Assembly: GCF_029626265.1 (NCBI RefSeq)
Contig: NZ_JARUBN010000001.1
Coordinates: 5,955,001 to 6,019,000 of the forward strand
Reading direction: 5' to 3'
DNA: 64,000 nucleotides
Source: Micromonospora sp. WMMD1102
Lineage (GTDB): Bacteria > Actinomycetota > Actinomycetes > Mycobacteriales > Micromonosporaceae
In this document: positions 15,925 through 23,995 of the stretch, piece after piece
Layout: every line of letters starts with the position of its first letter
Position numbering within the stretch: the first letter of the stretch is position 1
The notes under the pieces: generated by a model
Told to the model about the DNA's origin: nothing
Database searches by the model: none
Seen by the model: only the letters and a program-made list of their open reading frames with translations
Program-made: the position numbers and the translations under genes

Positions 15925-17095
15925 TTACCCGCTCCCGTCCGCTGTGCCGCTCGGCCCGCACCGGCAGGTACCGCCGGCCGACCCGGCTACCGATCCCGGT
16001 GAAGATCTCGTGTGGGTTGGTACCGGCCCAGCCGGCCCAGTCGGTGACCGTCGGCTCGCCCCGGTCGCCGGGACCGAAGAGCAGCACCTCGTCGCCGGTA
16101 CGCACCGGCAGGTCACCGACGTCGACGACGATCTGGTCCATGGTCACCCGCCCGGCGATCCGGCACCGGCGACCCTGGATCCAGACCTGGGCGGCTCCGC
16201 TGGCGGCCCGGGGCACCCCGTCCGCGTAGCCGACCGGGACCAGCGCCAGCGTGGTCGGGGCGGCGGTGAGGTAGTCGTGCCCGTAGGAGATGCCGGTGCC
16301 CGCCGCGACCCGCTTGGTGAGGATCACCCGGGACCGCAGCGTCATCGCCGGCCGCAGCCCCGCCGGCAGCTCCGGCAGCGGCTCCACGCCGTAGACGGCG
16401 ATGCCGGCCCGGACCAGGTCGAAGTGCGTCTGCGGCAGACCGACCAGGGCGGCCGAGTTGGCCAGGTGCACCAGGTCGGGCGTGAGCCCCTGCGCCCGGG
16501 CCCACGCCAGCGCCCGGCCGAACCGCCGCAACTGGGTGGTGTTCCTGGGGTCGGCCGGTGTCTCGGCGGCGGCCAGGTGCGACCAGACGCCGCGTACCCG
16601 GACCCGCCCGACGGCCTCGAAGCCGCGCGCCAGGCGGACCAGCTCGGGCCACTCGCCGTCCGGTGCCCCGTTGCGGGAGAGCCCGGTGTCGACCTTCAGG
16701 TGCACGTCGGCGCGTACCCCGGCCCGGCCCGCACCGGCGGCGATCCCCCGCAGGTGCCCGGCGGAGGCCACCGAAAGGTCGATCCGGGCGGCCACCACCG
16801 GCGCGAAGTCCTCGTCCTCGCCGTGCAGCCAGCAGAGCAGCGGCGCGTCGACCCGGCCGGCCCGCAGGGTCAGCGCCTCGGCCCGGGAGGTCACGCCCAG
16901 CCACCGCGCGCCGGCCGCCAGCACCGTCCGGGCCACCGGCAGCACCCCGTGCCCGAACGCGTCCGCCTTGACCACGGCGAGCAGCTCCGCACCGGTCCGG
17001 CCGGCCAGGGTACGCACGTTGTGCGCGATCGCGTCGAGGTCGACCACCGCCTCCGCGAGGGGGGTCAGGCTGCCTGCTCCGCCGAGTCTGATCAC
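15917..17095 (-). CDS. alr: alanine racemase
   Basis: 392 residues; PLP enzyme converting L-Ala to D-Ala. The PLP lysine is Lys43 in VVKADAFGHG (most members have AYGHG), the second catalytic base is Tyr271 in GISYGHDY, and GYADGVPR and RVTMDQIVVDVGD are also present. I place the start at GTG 17095: a TAGGCT box ends 8 bases ahead, which fits a leaderless mRNA, and upstream codons are not protein-like. Directly followed by ddl with an 8-base overlap. Confidence 0.92.
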   Translation of the reverse strand: MIRLGGAGSLTPLAEAVVDLDAIAHNVRTLAGRTGAELLAVVKADAFGHGVLPVARTVLAAGARWLGVTSRAEALTLRAGRVDAPLLCWLHGEDEDFAPVVAARIDLSVASAGHLRGIAAGAGRAGVRADVHLKVDTGLSRNGAPDGEWPELVRLARGFEAVGRVRVRGVWSHLAAAETPADPRNTTQLRRFGRALAWARAQGLTPDLVHLANSAALVGLPQTHFDLVRAGIAVYGVEPLPELPAGLRPAMTLRSRVILTKRVAAGTGISYGHDYLTAAPTTLALVPVGYADGVPRAASGAAQVWIQGRRCRIAGRVTMDQIVVDVGDLPVRTGDEVLLFGPGDRGEPTVTDWAGWAGTNPHEIFTGIGSRVGRRYLPVRAERHSGRERVNV

Positions 17096-17302
17096 GTTGG
17101 GTGAGCCTAGGAGGGGGCTGTGCGGTTTTCGTGAAGGCGGAATGCGGGATCGGTTCGACCAGCACACCGACAGCCCCGGCCCGCGGCGGAGCCCGTCAGG
17201 CGCTAACCTGCCCGGGTCACCCCGTCGGAGGCCAGGAAGCTCGCCGCTGCGGCGCTCGATCGCCTCGCCCCACACCTGCCCGAGGTCGCCTCTACCGGCG
17301 GC

Positions 17303-17995
17303 GTGGCCCCAACCGGTCCGGCCGGGCGCCTCTATCGGCTGGTGGCGGAGCGGCTGGACGCCCTCGACGAGTCCGAGGCACTGACCGAGCTGGTCCGGGA
17401 GCCCCGGAACAACTCACTCGGCAAGCGCCTGCTGGGCACCGCCGCGACCGAGGATCCCGCCTGGGCCGCCGAACTGGCCGACGCCGTCGAGGCCCTGCCG
17501 GCGGAACGATCGACGGAACGGTCGGCGCAGCGGTCGGCGGGACGATCGACGCCGCGGTCGGCGGGACGATCGACGCAGCGGTCGGCGGAACGGTCGGCGA
17601 CGCCCGGAGCGGGCCGAGCGGCGCCAGCGGGGCCCGGGGAGCCGGTCGGGGCGGCGGCCGGCGCCGTACCCGGATCGGGCGGTGCTCGACGGCCGCGCCG
17701 CTACGGTCCGTGGATCGCGCTCGGCGCGGTCGTCCTGTTGCTGGTGGTGGGCGGCCTGGTCGTCCGCGCGGCGCTCGGCGGGCTCAGCGACGCCGGTGGG
17801 CTGACCGCTGACTCCAGCTGTACGGAATACCAGCAGGCTCCACCCGAGGAGCGGGTCGCGGCGATCCGGCAGATCGGGCTGGCCAAGGGAATCTCCGGCG
17901 TCGACAGTCCGCTGGTGATGACGGCGGTGGACCAGCTCTGCGACACCCAGCCGTCGGCGAAGATCGGTGACCTGGTCGCCCGCTTCGACGGCTGA
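17303..17995 (+). CDS. single-pass membrane protein with C-terminal HdeA-like Cys domain
   Basis: 230 residues from GTG 17303. An N-terminal helical domain (LYRLVAERLDALDESEALTELV) is followed by an Arg/Ser/Thr repeat tract (about residues 70-95, units such as QRSAGRST), a transmembrane helix (WIALGAVVLLLVVGGLVVRAAL, about 138-159) and an outer domain with two cysteines (SSCTEYQQAPPEERVAAIRQIG ... AVDQLCDTQ) that resembles HdeA/DUF732-like modules. Coding character continues upstream of the GTG to about 17216 with no standard start codon (see findings). Function unknown. Confidence 0.65.
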   Translation: MAPTGPAGRLYRLVAERLDALDESEALTELVREPRNNSLGKRLLGTAATEDPAWAAELADAVEALPAERSTERSAQRSAGRSTPRSAGRSTQRSAERSATPGAGRAAPAGPGEPVGAAAGAVPGSGGARRPRRYGPWIALGAVVLLLVVGGLVVRAALGGLSDAGGLTADSSCTEYQQAPPEERVAAIRQIGLAKGISGVDSPLVMTAVDQLCDTQPSAKIGDLVARFDG

Positions 17996-18012
17996 GCCGG
18001 AGCCCCCGCCGG

Positions 18013-18219
18013 TCAGCCGGGCAGCCTCCCGTCGACGACGAAGCCGCTGAGAAAGGCGGTCCAGGCGCTCACCCCGAACCGGAGTACCGGCCCGAGCGTG
18101 TCCTTCGAGTCACGCACGGCGACGCCCGTCCCGAGCCGGGCCACCTCCACGCAGTTGCCGCCCTCGCCGCCAGATCGGCGGCTCTTTTTCCAGGTCAGCG
18201 TGTCTTCGTCCGGCCGCAT
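18013..18219 (-). CDS. DUF397 protein, partner of the upstream XRE regulator
   Basis: 68 residues from ATG 18219, with GGGAGG upstream. Blocks: LTWKKSRRSGGEGGNCVEVARL, GVAVRDSKDTLGPVL and FGVSAWTAFLSGF. It follows the DUF5753 regulator after 16 bases on the same strand, so this is the third XRE/DUF397 set in the window. Confidence 0.87.
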   Translation of the reverse strand: MRPDEDTLTWKKSRRSGGEGGNCVEVARLGTGVAVRDSKDTLGPVLRFGVSAWTAFLSGFVVDGRLPG

Positions 18220-18235
18220 CCCGTCCGGCCCTCCC

Positions 18236-19090
18236 TCACGTCCAGAAGGCCGCCGTCTCCCTGAGCAGCCGCGCCGATTCTTTCCGCGACAACGCTGCCG
18301 CAACCAGGTGGTCGAAGGCAAGCGCGAAGGAGGCGATCTGGGCCGGCTCGTCGATGTAGAGCGCGCCGGTCCGATGTTCGGTGTAGACGAGGCCCGGATC
18401 GGTGGGCTCGGGAAAGCCGAGGATCGCGAACGGCCGGCCGAATGCGGTGTACGCCGGACTGTTGAACCGGACCACCCGCAGCTCGACGTTGGAGCGCTCG
18501 GCCAGCAGCGCCAAGTGGCCGAGCTGCTCCCGCATGATCGTCGCGTCGCCGACTCGGCAGCGCAGTACCGCCTCGCCGAGTACCACCCGCAGCCGCATCG
18601 GATCGTGCTCGTAGAGCCGCCGTTGCCGGGCCAGCCGGAGTTCGACCTGCCGGGTGAGTTCCTCGGCCGGGGCGAGCGGCTGGGTGGCCCGGATCAGCCC
18701 CGCCGCGTACGCCTCGGTCTGCAACAGGCCGGGCACCAGATGCGTCTCCACGGTACGGATCTCGGTCGCCTCGGACTCCAGTCCGACGTACACCTCGAAC
18801 CAGTCCGGGATCGCGCCGCCGTAGGTGACCCACCAGCCGCGCTGGGTCGACTGCTTCGCCAGGGTGGCCAGCACCTCCCGGGTGCGCTCGTCGGCCACCT
18901 GGTAGATGTCGAGCAGGGCGAGGACGTCCCGGGTCCGGGTGGAGTGCTTGCCCGCCTCGATCCGGGAGATCTTGGCGTCGGAACACTTCATCCGCTGGGC
19001 CACCTGTAGCAGGGTGAGCTGCTCCCGCTCGCGCAGGCGGCGCAGCTCGATGCCGAGCCGGCGACGCCGGGCGGTCGGACTGATCGGCAC
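18236..19090 (-). CDS. XRE-family regulator with DUF5753 domain
   Basis: 284 residues from GTG 19090, chosen because GGAGG lies 5-6 bases ahead; the open frame extends 34 codons further. Helix-turn-helix (LGIELRRLREREQLTLLQVAQRMKCSDAKISRIEAG, about residues 12-47), then DUF5753 (GWWVTYGGAIPDWFEVYVGLE, LVPGLLQTEAYAAGL, CRVGDATIMREQLGHL, YTEHRTGALYIDEPAQI). Operon with the DUF397 gene 18013-18219. Confidence 0.9.
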   Translation of the reverse strand: MPISPTARRRRLGIELRRLREREQLTLLQVAQRMKCSDAKISRIEAGKHSTRTRDVLALLDIYQVADERTREVLATLAKQSTQRGWWVTYGGAIPDWFEVYVGLESEATEIRTVETHLVPGLLQTEAYAAGLIRATQPLAPAEELTRQVELRLARQRRLYEHDPMRLRVVLGEAVLRCRVGDATIMREQLGHLALLAERSNVELRVVRFNSPAYTAFGRPFAILGFPEPTDPGLVYTEHRTGALYIDEPAQIASFALAFDHLVAAALSRKESARLLRETAAFWT

Positions 19091-19362
19091 GGAGTCCTCC
19101 CCGAATTCCTCCGTCGGTACCTGGCACGCCGCCCGTCCGGTCACGGCGTTCCCTGCGACGCGAGCGGAACTCACTGTCGTGGTGCCGGTCACCCTAGTTG
19201 GCGCATCCGGTGCCGCGCCGGGCAGGCACCCACCGTCCGAACCCCGGGGACGACGAGCGGCCGGCGTCCCTGTCGGACGCCGGCCGCTCGGCTTCGTCGA
19301 TGGTGCCGGGTGCTCGTCGGTGGTGCCGGGATGCTCCCCTGGAGCACCGGCTGTGGGTCCGC

Positions 19363-20373
19363 TCAGGCCGCCTGGAGCCCCTCGGCCCGGGCCAGCTCGC
19401 GCAGCCGGCCCAGCGCCTGGATCTCCAGCTGCCGGATCCGCTCCCGGGAGAGCGAGAACCGGGAGGCAACCTCGGTCAGCGAGTGTTCGCGGCCGTCCTC
19501 CAGGCCGTACCGGGCGCGCATGATCCCGGCCGACCGGTCGTCGAGGTGGTTCAACAGGCCCTCGATGCGCTGCCGCTCCAGGCCGGTGAGCACGATCTCC
19601 TCCGGCGACGGTGCGTCGCTGTCCGCGACCAGGTCACCGAGGTTGGTGTCCCCGTCGTCGCCGACCGGGGTGTCCAGCGAGACGGTGTCCTGCGACCAGC
19701 GGACCAGCTCGTGCACCCGCTCCACGGTCACGCCCAGCGCCGCCGCGATCTGCTCCGGCTCCGGGTCGCTGCCCAGCTCACGAGTGAGCTGACGGGCCAC
19801 GTTGCGCATCCGGTTGACGTCCTCGACCAGGTGCACGGGCAGCCGTACGGTGCGCTCCTGCTGCGCGATCGCCCGGCTGATCGCCTGCCGGATCCACCAG
19901 GTCGCGTACGTCGAGAACTTGTAGCCCCGCTCGTAGTCGAACTTCTCGACCGCCCGGACCAGACCGGTGTTGCCCTCCTGGATCAGGTCCAGCATGGGCA
20001 TCCCGGAGCGGACGTACCGGCGGGCGATGGAGACCACCAGCCGGAGGTTGGCCCGGATGAAGAGGTCCTTCGCCCGCTCCCCCTCGACCACCAGTCGCTC
20101 CAGCTCCGCGCGGCTGACGCCGGCCGGAAGCTTCTCGGAGTCGATGAGGTGCTCTGCGTAGAGGCCGGCCTCGATGGCCTTGGAGAGGTCTACCTCGGCG
20201 GCGGCATCGAGCAGCGGTGTGCGGGAGATCTCGTGCAGGTACACGCCGACCAGGTCGCGCTCCTCGGCGACCTCGTCGGTCCGCATCACGATCTTCTTCT
20301 CCACGTTCCCCACGGTCCCCTCGTCGTTCCTCCCGGTGGCCCGGGTTCCTGCTCCTGCCATCCCCACGTTCAT
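19363..20373 (-). CDS. RNA polymerase group 2 sigma factor (SigB/HrdB-like)
   Basis: 336 residues from ATG 20373, with GGGGAGGG ahead. Region 1.2 ([31 protein letters not shown]), region 2 ([58 protein letters not shown]), region 3 ([14 protein letters not shown]) and region 4 ([27 protein letters not shown]) are all complete. It lacks the long acidic N-terminus of the principal HrdB, so it is most like mycobacterial SigB or streptomycete HrdA/C/D. It directs RNA polymerase to -10/-35 promoters, probably under stress or stationary phase. Confidence 0.92.
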   Translation of the reverse strand: MNVGMAGAGTRATGRNDEGTVGNVEKKIVMRTDEVAEERDLVGVYLHEISRTPLLDAAAEVDLSKAIEAGLYAEHLIDSEKLPAGVSRAELERLVVEGERAKDLFIRANLRLVVSIARRYVRSGMPMLDLIQEGNTGLVRAVEKFDYERGYKFSTYATWWIRQAISRAIAQQERTVRLPVHLVEDVNRMRNVARQLTRELGSDPEPEQIAAALGVTVERVHELVRWSQDTVSLDTPVGDDGDTNLGDLVADSDAPSPEEIVLTGLERQRIEGLLNHLDDRSAGIMRARYGLEDGREHSLTEVASRFSLSRERIRQLEIQALGRLRELARAEGLQAA

Positions 20374-20851
20374 CAGCCCTCCCCGTAACCTCCGCTGTGC
20401 CCCGCGGTGCTGACACCTACACAACAGTTGAGACGCGTTAGGGATTCCATCTGGTGAGTCGAAAGTGTCACGAATGGCTGAGTAGTTGCTGAAAGCACGA
20501 TCGACGTTTGCTGTCAGTCGTCCCGATCGGGTGCGCTGCTACCGGCGGTCACCGCAGCCTGGGGGGCTGGGACAGAAGGCGACCGGCTTATCGGACCACT
20601 GCCACACAACGACACACAGCGATCCACGTCACCAGGTTGCTGCGATTCTCGTCACGCCTCGTCTTACGTACGGCCCGGCCGGTCGGTTCATCCCGCCCGC
20701 CGGAGGGTTACCCCTCCGCCCGGTCAACAATCCGGAGCCCGGCGATAGTCCGGGCCCACGCGTCGGTCCCCCGGTCCGCACGTCGGTCGTCCGCGCGTCG
20801 GTTTCGGCACGCTCCGGTCGCGGGCCGGGGCGCCGGCGCGTGGGCCGGGGG
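20374..20851. other. 478-base intergenic region, no gene seen
   Basis: This is the upstream region of the sigma factor gene and the downstream region of murQ. No convincing open frame, tRNA or small RNA fold was recognised. The part near 20400-20480 is somewhat less GC-rich and probably holds the sigma factor promoter, but I cannot assign -10/-35 boxes with confidence. Confidence 0.5.
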
Positions 20852-21928
20852 TCAGCCGGTGAGCAGGGCGATCGCGGGGCGTACCTGGTTGGCGGAGCGG
20901 TCCAGCGCGGCCCGGGCGTCGGCGACGGCAGCACCGGACAGCAGCGACACCAGGGCGGCCTTCAGGTCACCGTCGGCCTCGGTCAGCGCGTGCCGGGCGA
21001 CCTCCTCGGCACACCCGGTCGCCTCCACGAGGATCGAGATCATGCGTCCCCGGAGTTTGGCGTTGGTGGCGACCATGTCGATCATCAGGTTTGAATAGAC
21101 CCGCCCCAGACGCACCATCACGGCGGTGGAAAACCCGTTCAGCACCAGTTTCTGGGCGGTCGCGGCCTTCATCCGGGTCGAGCCGGTAACCACCTCCGGG
21201 CCGGTCTCGACCCCGATGAACACCGTCACCGACCGGGCCGCCGCGGCGCGTGGATCGGCACAGATCAGCACGGTGTCGGCACCGAGGTCCGTGGCGGCCC
21301 GCAGGGCACCGAGGACGTACGGGGTACGCCCGCTGGCGGCCAGCCCGACCACCAGGTCGCCGGGGCGTACGCAGTCACGCGCCTCTCCGGCACCGCCGGC
21401 CTCGTCGTCCTCGGCATCCTCGACGGCCCGCCACATCGCGTCCGGCCCGCCCGCCAGGTGGGCGCAGAACCAGCGGTCCGGCACGTTGAAGGTGGGTGCC
21501 AGCTCGGCGGCGTCGAGCACGCCGAGCCGCCCCGAGGTGCCCGCGCCGAAGTAGTGCACCCGGTGCCCGGCCCGCAGCGCCGTCACGGCCAGCTCGACCG
21601 CCACCGCGATCTCGTCCAGCACCTTCGTCACGGCGGCCGGCACCCGCCGGTCGTCCTCGTTGATCACCTTCAGCACGTCCCGGACGGACAGCAGGTCCAG
21701 GTCGAAGCTGCGCGGGTTGCGCCGCTCGGTGGGGGAACTGACCCGGACCACGGCCCGCCGGTCCGGCTCCTCGGCCACGCCCACGGTCGGGCCGGGGTCG
21801 CCGGGCCGTCCCGGCACACCGTCCGGCCGGTGGTCCGGCTCGGTCGGCGTCGGGTAAGAGGACCCCGCGCCGGAATCCGGACGCGGGGTGGCGGGTGGCG
21901 CACCGGGCTCGACCCGTCCGGCCGTCAT
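20852..21928 (-). CDS. murQ: N-acetylmuramic acid 6-phosphate etherase
   Basis: 358 residues. Cleaves the lactyl ether of MurNAc-6-phosphate to GlcNAc-6-phosphate and D-lactate in cell-wall recycling. Family blocks: SSPTERRNPRSFDLD, FGAGTSGRLGVLDAAELAPTF (catalytic Glu), GLAASGRTPYVLGAL and GPEVVTGSTRMKAATAQKLVLN (second Glu), VYSNLMIDMVATNAKLR. The catalytic part begins near residue 63; the first ~60 residues are a Pro/Gly/Asp-rich extension absent from typical ~300-residue MurQ. ATG 21928 has a GGGGGGCGG site; a GTG near residue 61 is an alternative start. It lies 114 bases behind murR in the same direction. Confidence 0.9.
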   Translation of the reverse strand: MTAGRVEPGAPPATPRPDSGAGSSYPTPTEPDHRPDGVPGRPGDPGPTVGVAEEPDRRAVVRVSSPTERRNPRSFDLDLLSVRDVLKVINEDDRRVPAAVTKVLDEIAVAVELAVTALRAGHRVHYFGAGTSGRLGVLDAAELAPTFNVPDRWFCAHLAGGPDAMWRAVEDAEDDEAGGAGEARDCVRPGDLVVGLAASGRTPYVLGALRAATDLGADTVLICADPRAAAARSVTVFIGVETGPEVVTGSTRMKAATAQKLVLNGFSTAVMVRLGRVYSNLMIDMVATNAKLRGRMISILVEATGCAEEVARHALTEADGDLKAALVSLLSGAAVADARAALDRSANQVRPAIALLTG

Positions 21929-22042
21929 GTCCGCCCCCCAGCACCTCGACCGCCGCAGCGCCGACCGCTCATCCGGCCGCCGCCTCGCCGCGCGCGCCGC
22001 CCCGCGACGCCGTCGCGCCGGACGACCCGATCTGCTCGCTTC

Positions 22043-22951
22043 TCATGCCCGCCTCCCCTTGACCCGGTGCGGCTGCACCGCTTCGGCGGTGACCTCCAGG
22101 GCCTTCTTCGCTCTGGCCCGGTTGCGTGCGGCGACTCCCACGAAGAGGCAGTCGACGACGGTCAACTGGGCGAGCCGGCTGGCCATCGCACCGGACCGGT
22201 ACGTCGTCTCCCGGGCCGCCGTGGTGAGGACGTGGTCGGCGACGTCGGTGATCGGCGAGCGCGGGAAGTTGGTGAGGGCGACCGTGGTCGCCCCCCGGGC
22301 GCGGGCCTGCTCCAGCACCTCGATCGTGTCCAGCGTGGTGCCGGTGTGCGAGATGCCCATCGCGACGTCGCCCCTGCCGAGCAGGGCCGCCGAGGTGAGC
22401 GCGGTGTGCACGTCGGGAAAGTAGAACGCGGTACGGCCGATCCGGTGCAGTTTCTGCTGGAAGTCGGAGGCGACGAAGCCACTCGCCGCCGCGCCGTAGA
22501 TGTCGACCCGGCCGGAGCTGTTGATCGCCTCGACCACCTGCTCGCAGACCGCCGGGTCGAGTTGTTCGGCGGTCTCCTCGACCGCCCGCGCGTCGCTGAA
22601 GGCGATCGTCGCGATGATCTGGGCCAGGTCGGCGCCGGGCGGGATGTCGCCGCCCACCACCCGGGCGTCCGGCGGCTCGACCCGGCGGGCCGCCTCGGCC
22701 GCGAGCCGGATCCGCAGTTGCGGGTAGCCCTCCATGCCGACCGAGCGGCAGAACCGGATGACGGTGGCCTCGGAGGTTTCGGCGGCGGTCGCCAGGTCTG
22801 TGATGGTCCGGCGAGCGGCGTCCGCGGGATCGGCCACGACGAGCCGGGCGACCCGTTGCTCGGCGGGCGAGAGCGACGGGAGCAGGCCGCTGATATGGAC
22901 GATCAGCCCACCTGTCTCGTGACTCGCAGAAACCTTCGCAGTCTTCACCAC
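22043..22951 (-). CDS. murR: MurR/RpiR family transcriptional regulator
   Basis: 302 residues starting GTG-GTG at 22951. The N-terminal HTH_6 domain (LSPAEQRVARLVVADP, TITDLATAAETSEATVIRFCRSVGMEGYPQLRIRLA, about residues 27-85) is followed by a SIS sugar-phosphate domain (VDIYGAAASGFVASDFQQKLHRIG, GDVAMGISHTGTTLDTIEVL, VALTNFP). SIS ligands are phosphosugars; next to murQ the ligand is most likely MurNAc-6-phosphate. A perfect palindrome overlapping its own -10 box (22955-22969) argues for autorepression and control of murQ. Confidence 0.88.
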   Translation of the reverse strand: MVKTAKVSASHETGGLIVHISGLLPSLSPAEQRVARLVVADPADAARRTITDLATAAETSEATVIRFCRSVGMEGYPQLRIRLAAEAARRVEPPDARVVGGDIPPGADLAQIIATIAFSDARAVEETAEQLDPAVCEQVVEAINSSGRVDIYGAAASGFVASDFQQKLHRIGRTAFYFPDVHTALTSAALLGRGDVAMGISHTGTTLDTIEVLEQARARGATTVALTNFPRSPITDVADHVLTTAARETTYRSGAMASRLAQLTVVDCLFVGVAARNRARAKKALEVTAEAVQPHRVKGRRA

Positions 22952-22954
22952 GGA

Positions 22955-22987
22955 TGAAACTTACTTTCACGGAGGCGGGAGCGTCAA
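22955..22987 (-). promoter_or_regulatory. murR promoter with overlapping RpiR-type palindrome
   Basis: Reading leftward: TTGACG (-35, 22987-22982), an 18-base spacer, TAAGTT (-10, 22963-22958), then 6 bases to GTG 22951. The palindrome TGAAA-N5-TTTCA occupies 22955-22969 and covers the -10 box. A related GCGAAAGTA lies further up at 23006-23014. Boxes and palindrome are read directly; the binding of MurR is inference. Confidence 0.65.
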
Positions 22988-23269
22988 CCGTGACGCGCTA
23001 CACCTGCGAAAGTACGCCCAACGGGTGGGAAAAAGCGGCCGGTAAGCCCAGCCGAGCGTGCCATTCCCACCACACCTTCGTCTCGGCGGGGTCACCGAGC
23101 CGCACCACGGGGCGGCATCCGGATGAATAGTCATCCATCGATAGGCTACCGGAGTGGTGCGCGCGGCGTCCGGGGGCACCGGTCCGGACGGCTCTCCTCC
23201 GCCCCGACGCCGGGCCTTCCGGCGGTTCACCGTCCGGTGCGGCGGCGGGCTGCCGATAGCGTGACGGGT

Positions 23270-23995
23270 ATGGCGGATCGCAGTGTGCTCATCAGCGGCG
23301 GAGCGGGCGGGCTGGGCGGGGCGGTCAGTGCCGCGTTCGTCGCGGCCGGGTGGCGGGTGGTCGTACCCGTTCGGCCGGCCGGCGGGACCGAGCCGGCCAC
23401 CGGCCCGGGACCAGCCACCGCCCCGGAGCAGGCCGGCAACGGTGTGCTGCGGGTGGCGGCGGACCTCACCGACCCGGAACAGGTCGACCGGGCGGTACGG
23501 GTGGCCGCCGGCGACGCCGGGACGCCGCTGCGCGCCGTGGTGAACCTGGCCGGCGGGTACGCCTCCGGCGGCCTGGTGCACGAGACCCCGGTAGACGACT
23601 TCGACCGGATGCTGCTCCGCAACCTGCGCCCCACCCACCTGGTCACCCGGAGCGCGCTGCCGCACCTGCTGGCGGCCGGCGGCGGCTCGGTGGTCTGCGT
23701 CGCCTCCCGGGCGGCGCTCGCGCCGTTCCCCGGCGCCGCCGGCTACGTCACGTCGAAGGCGGCGGTACTCGCCTTCGCCTCGGCGGTCGCCGTGGAGTAC
23801 CGGCAGGCGGGGGTGCGGTGCAACACGGTGCTGCCCAGCGTCATCGACACGCCGGCCAACCGGGCGGCGCAGCCCAACGCGGACCACTCCCGTTGGGTGG
23901 CGCCGGCGGAGATCGCCGCGGTGATCCGCTTCCTGGCCAGCGACGAGTCGGCGCCGACGAGCGGTGCGGCGATACCGGTGTACGGCCGGGCCTGA
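23270..23995 (+). CDS. short-chain dehydrogenase/reductase
   Basis: 241 residues. Rossmann cofactor motif LISGGAGGLGGAVSAAF (glycine-rich, near the N-terminus), NLAGGYASGG (the NAG position), catalytic Ser in VCVASRAALA and YxxxK in YVTSKAA. Ends in SGAAIPVYGRA. The substrate is unknown. A TAGCGT box ends 7 bases before ATG 23270, suggesting a leaderless mRNA. The last 155 bases overlap, on the opposite strand, the 3' end of the kinase gene 23841-24863. Confidence 0.88.
   Translation: MADRSVLISGGAGGLGGAVSAAFVAAGWRVVVPVRPAGGTEPATGPGPATAPEQAGNGVLRVAADLTDPEQVDRAVRVAAGDAGTPLRAVVNLAGGYASGGLVHETPVDDFDRMLLRNLRPTHLVTRSALPHLLAAGGGSVVCVASRAALAPFPGAAGYVTSKAAVLAFASAVAVEYRQAGVRCNTVLPSVIDTPANRAAQPNADHSRWVAPAEIAAVIRFLASDESAPTSGAAIPVYGRA

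Noticed and set aside
14902..17095. alr-ddl as a vancomycin-resistance-like cluster
   Set aside because: The ligase omega loop (DYDAKY) is of the D-Ala-D-Ala type and no vanH, vanX, vanS or vanR gene is adjacent; this is a housekeeping pair.
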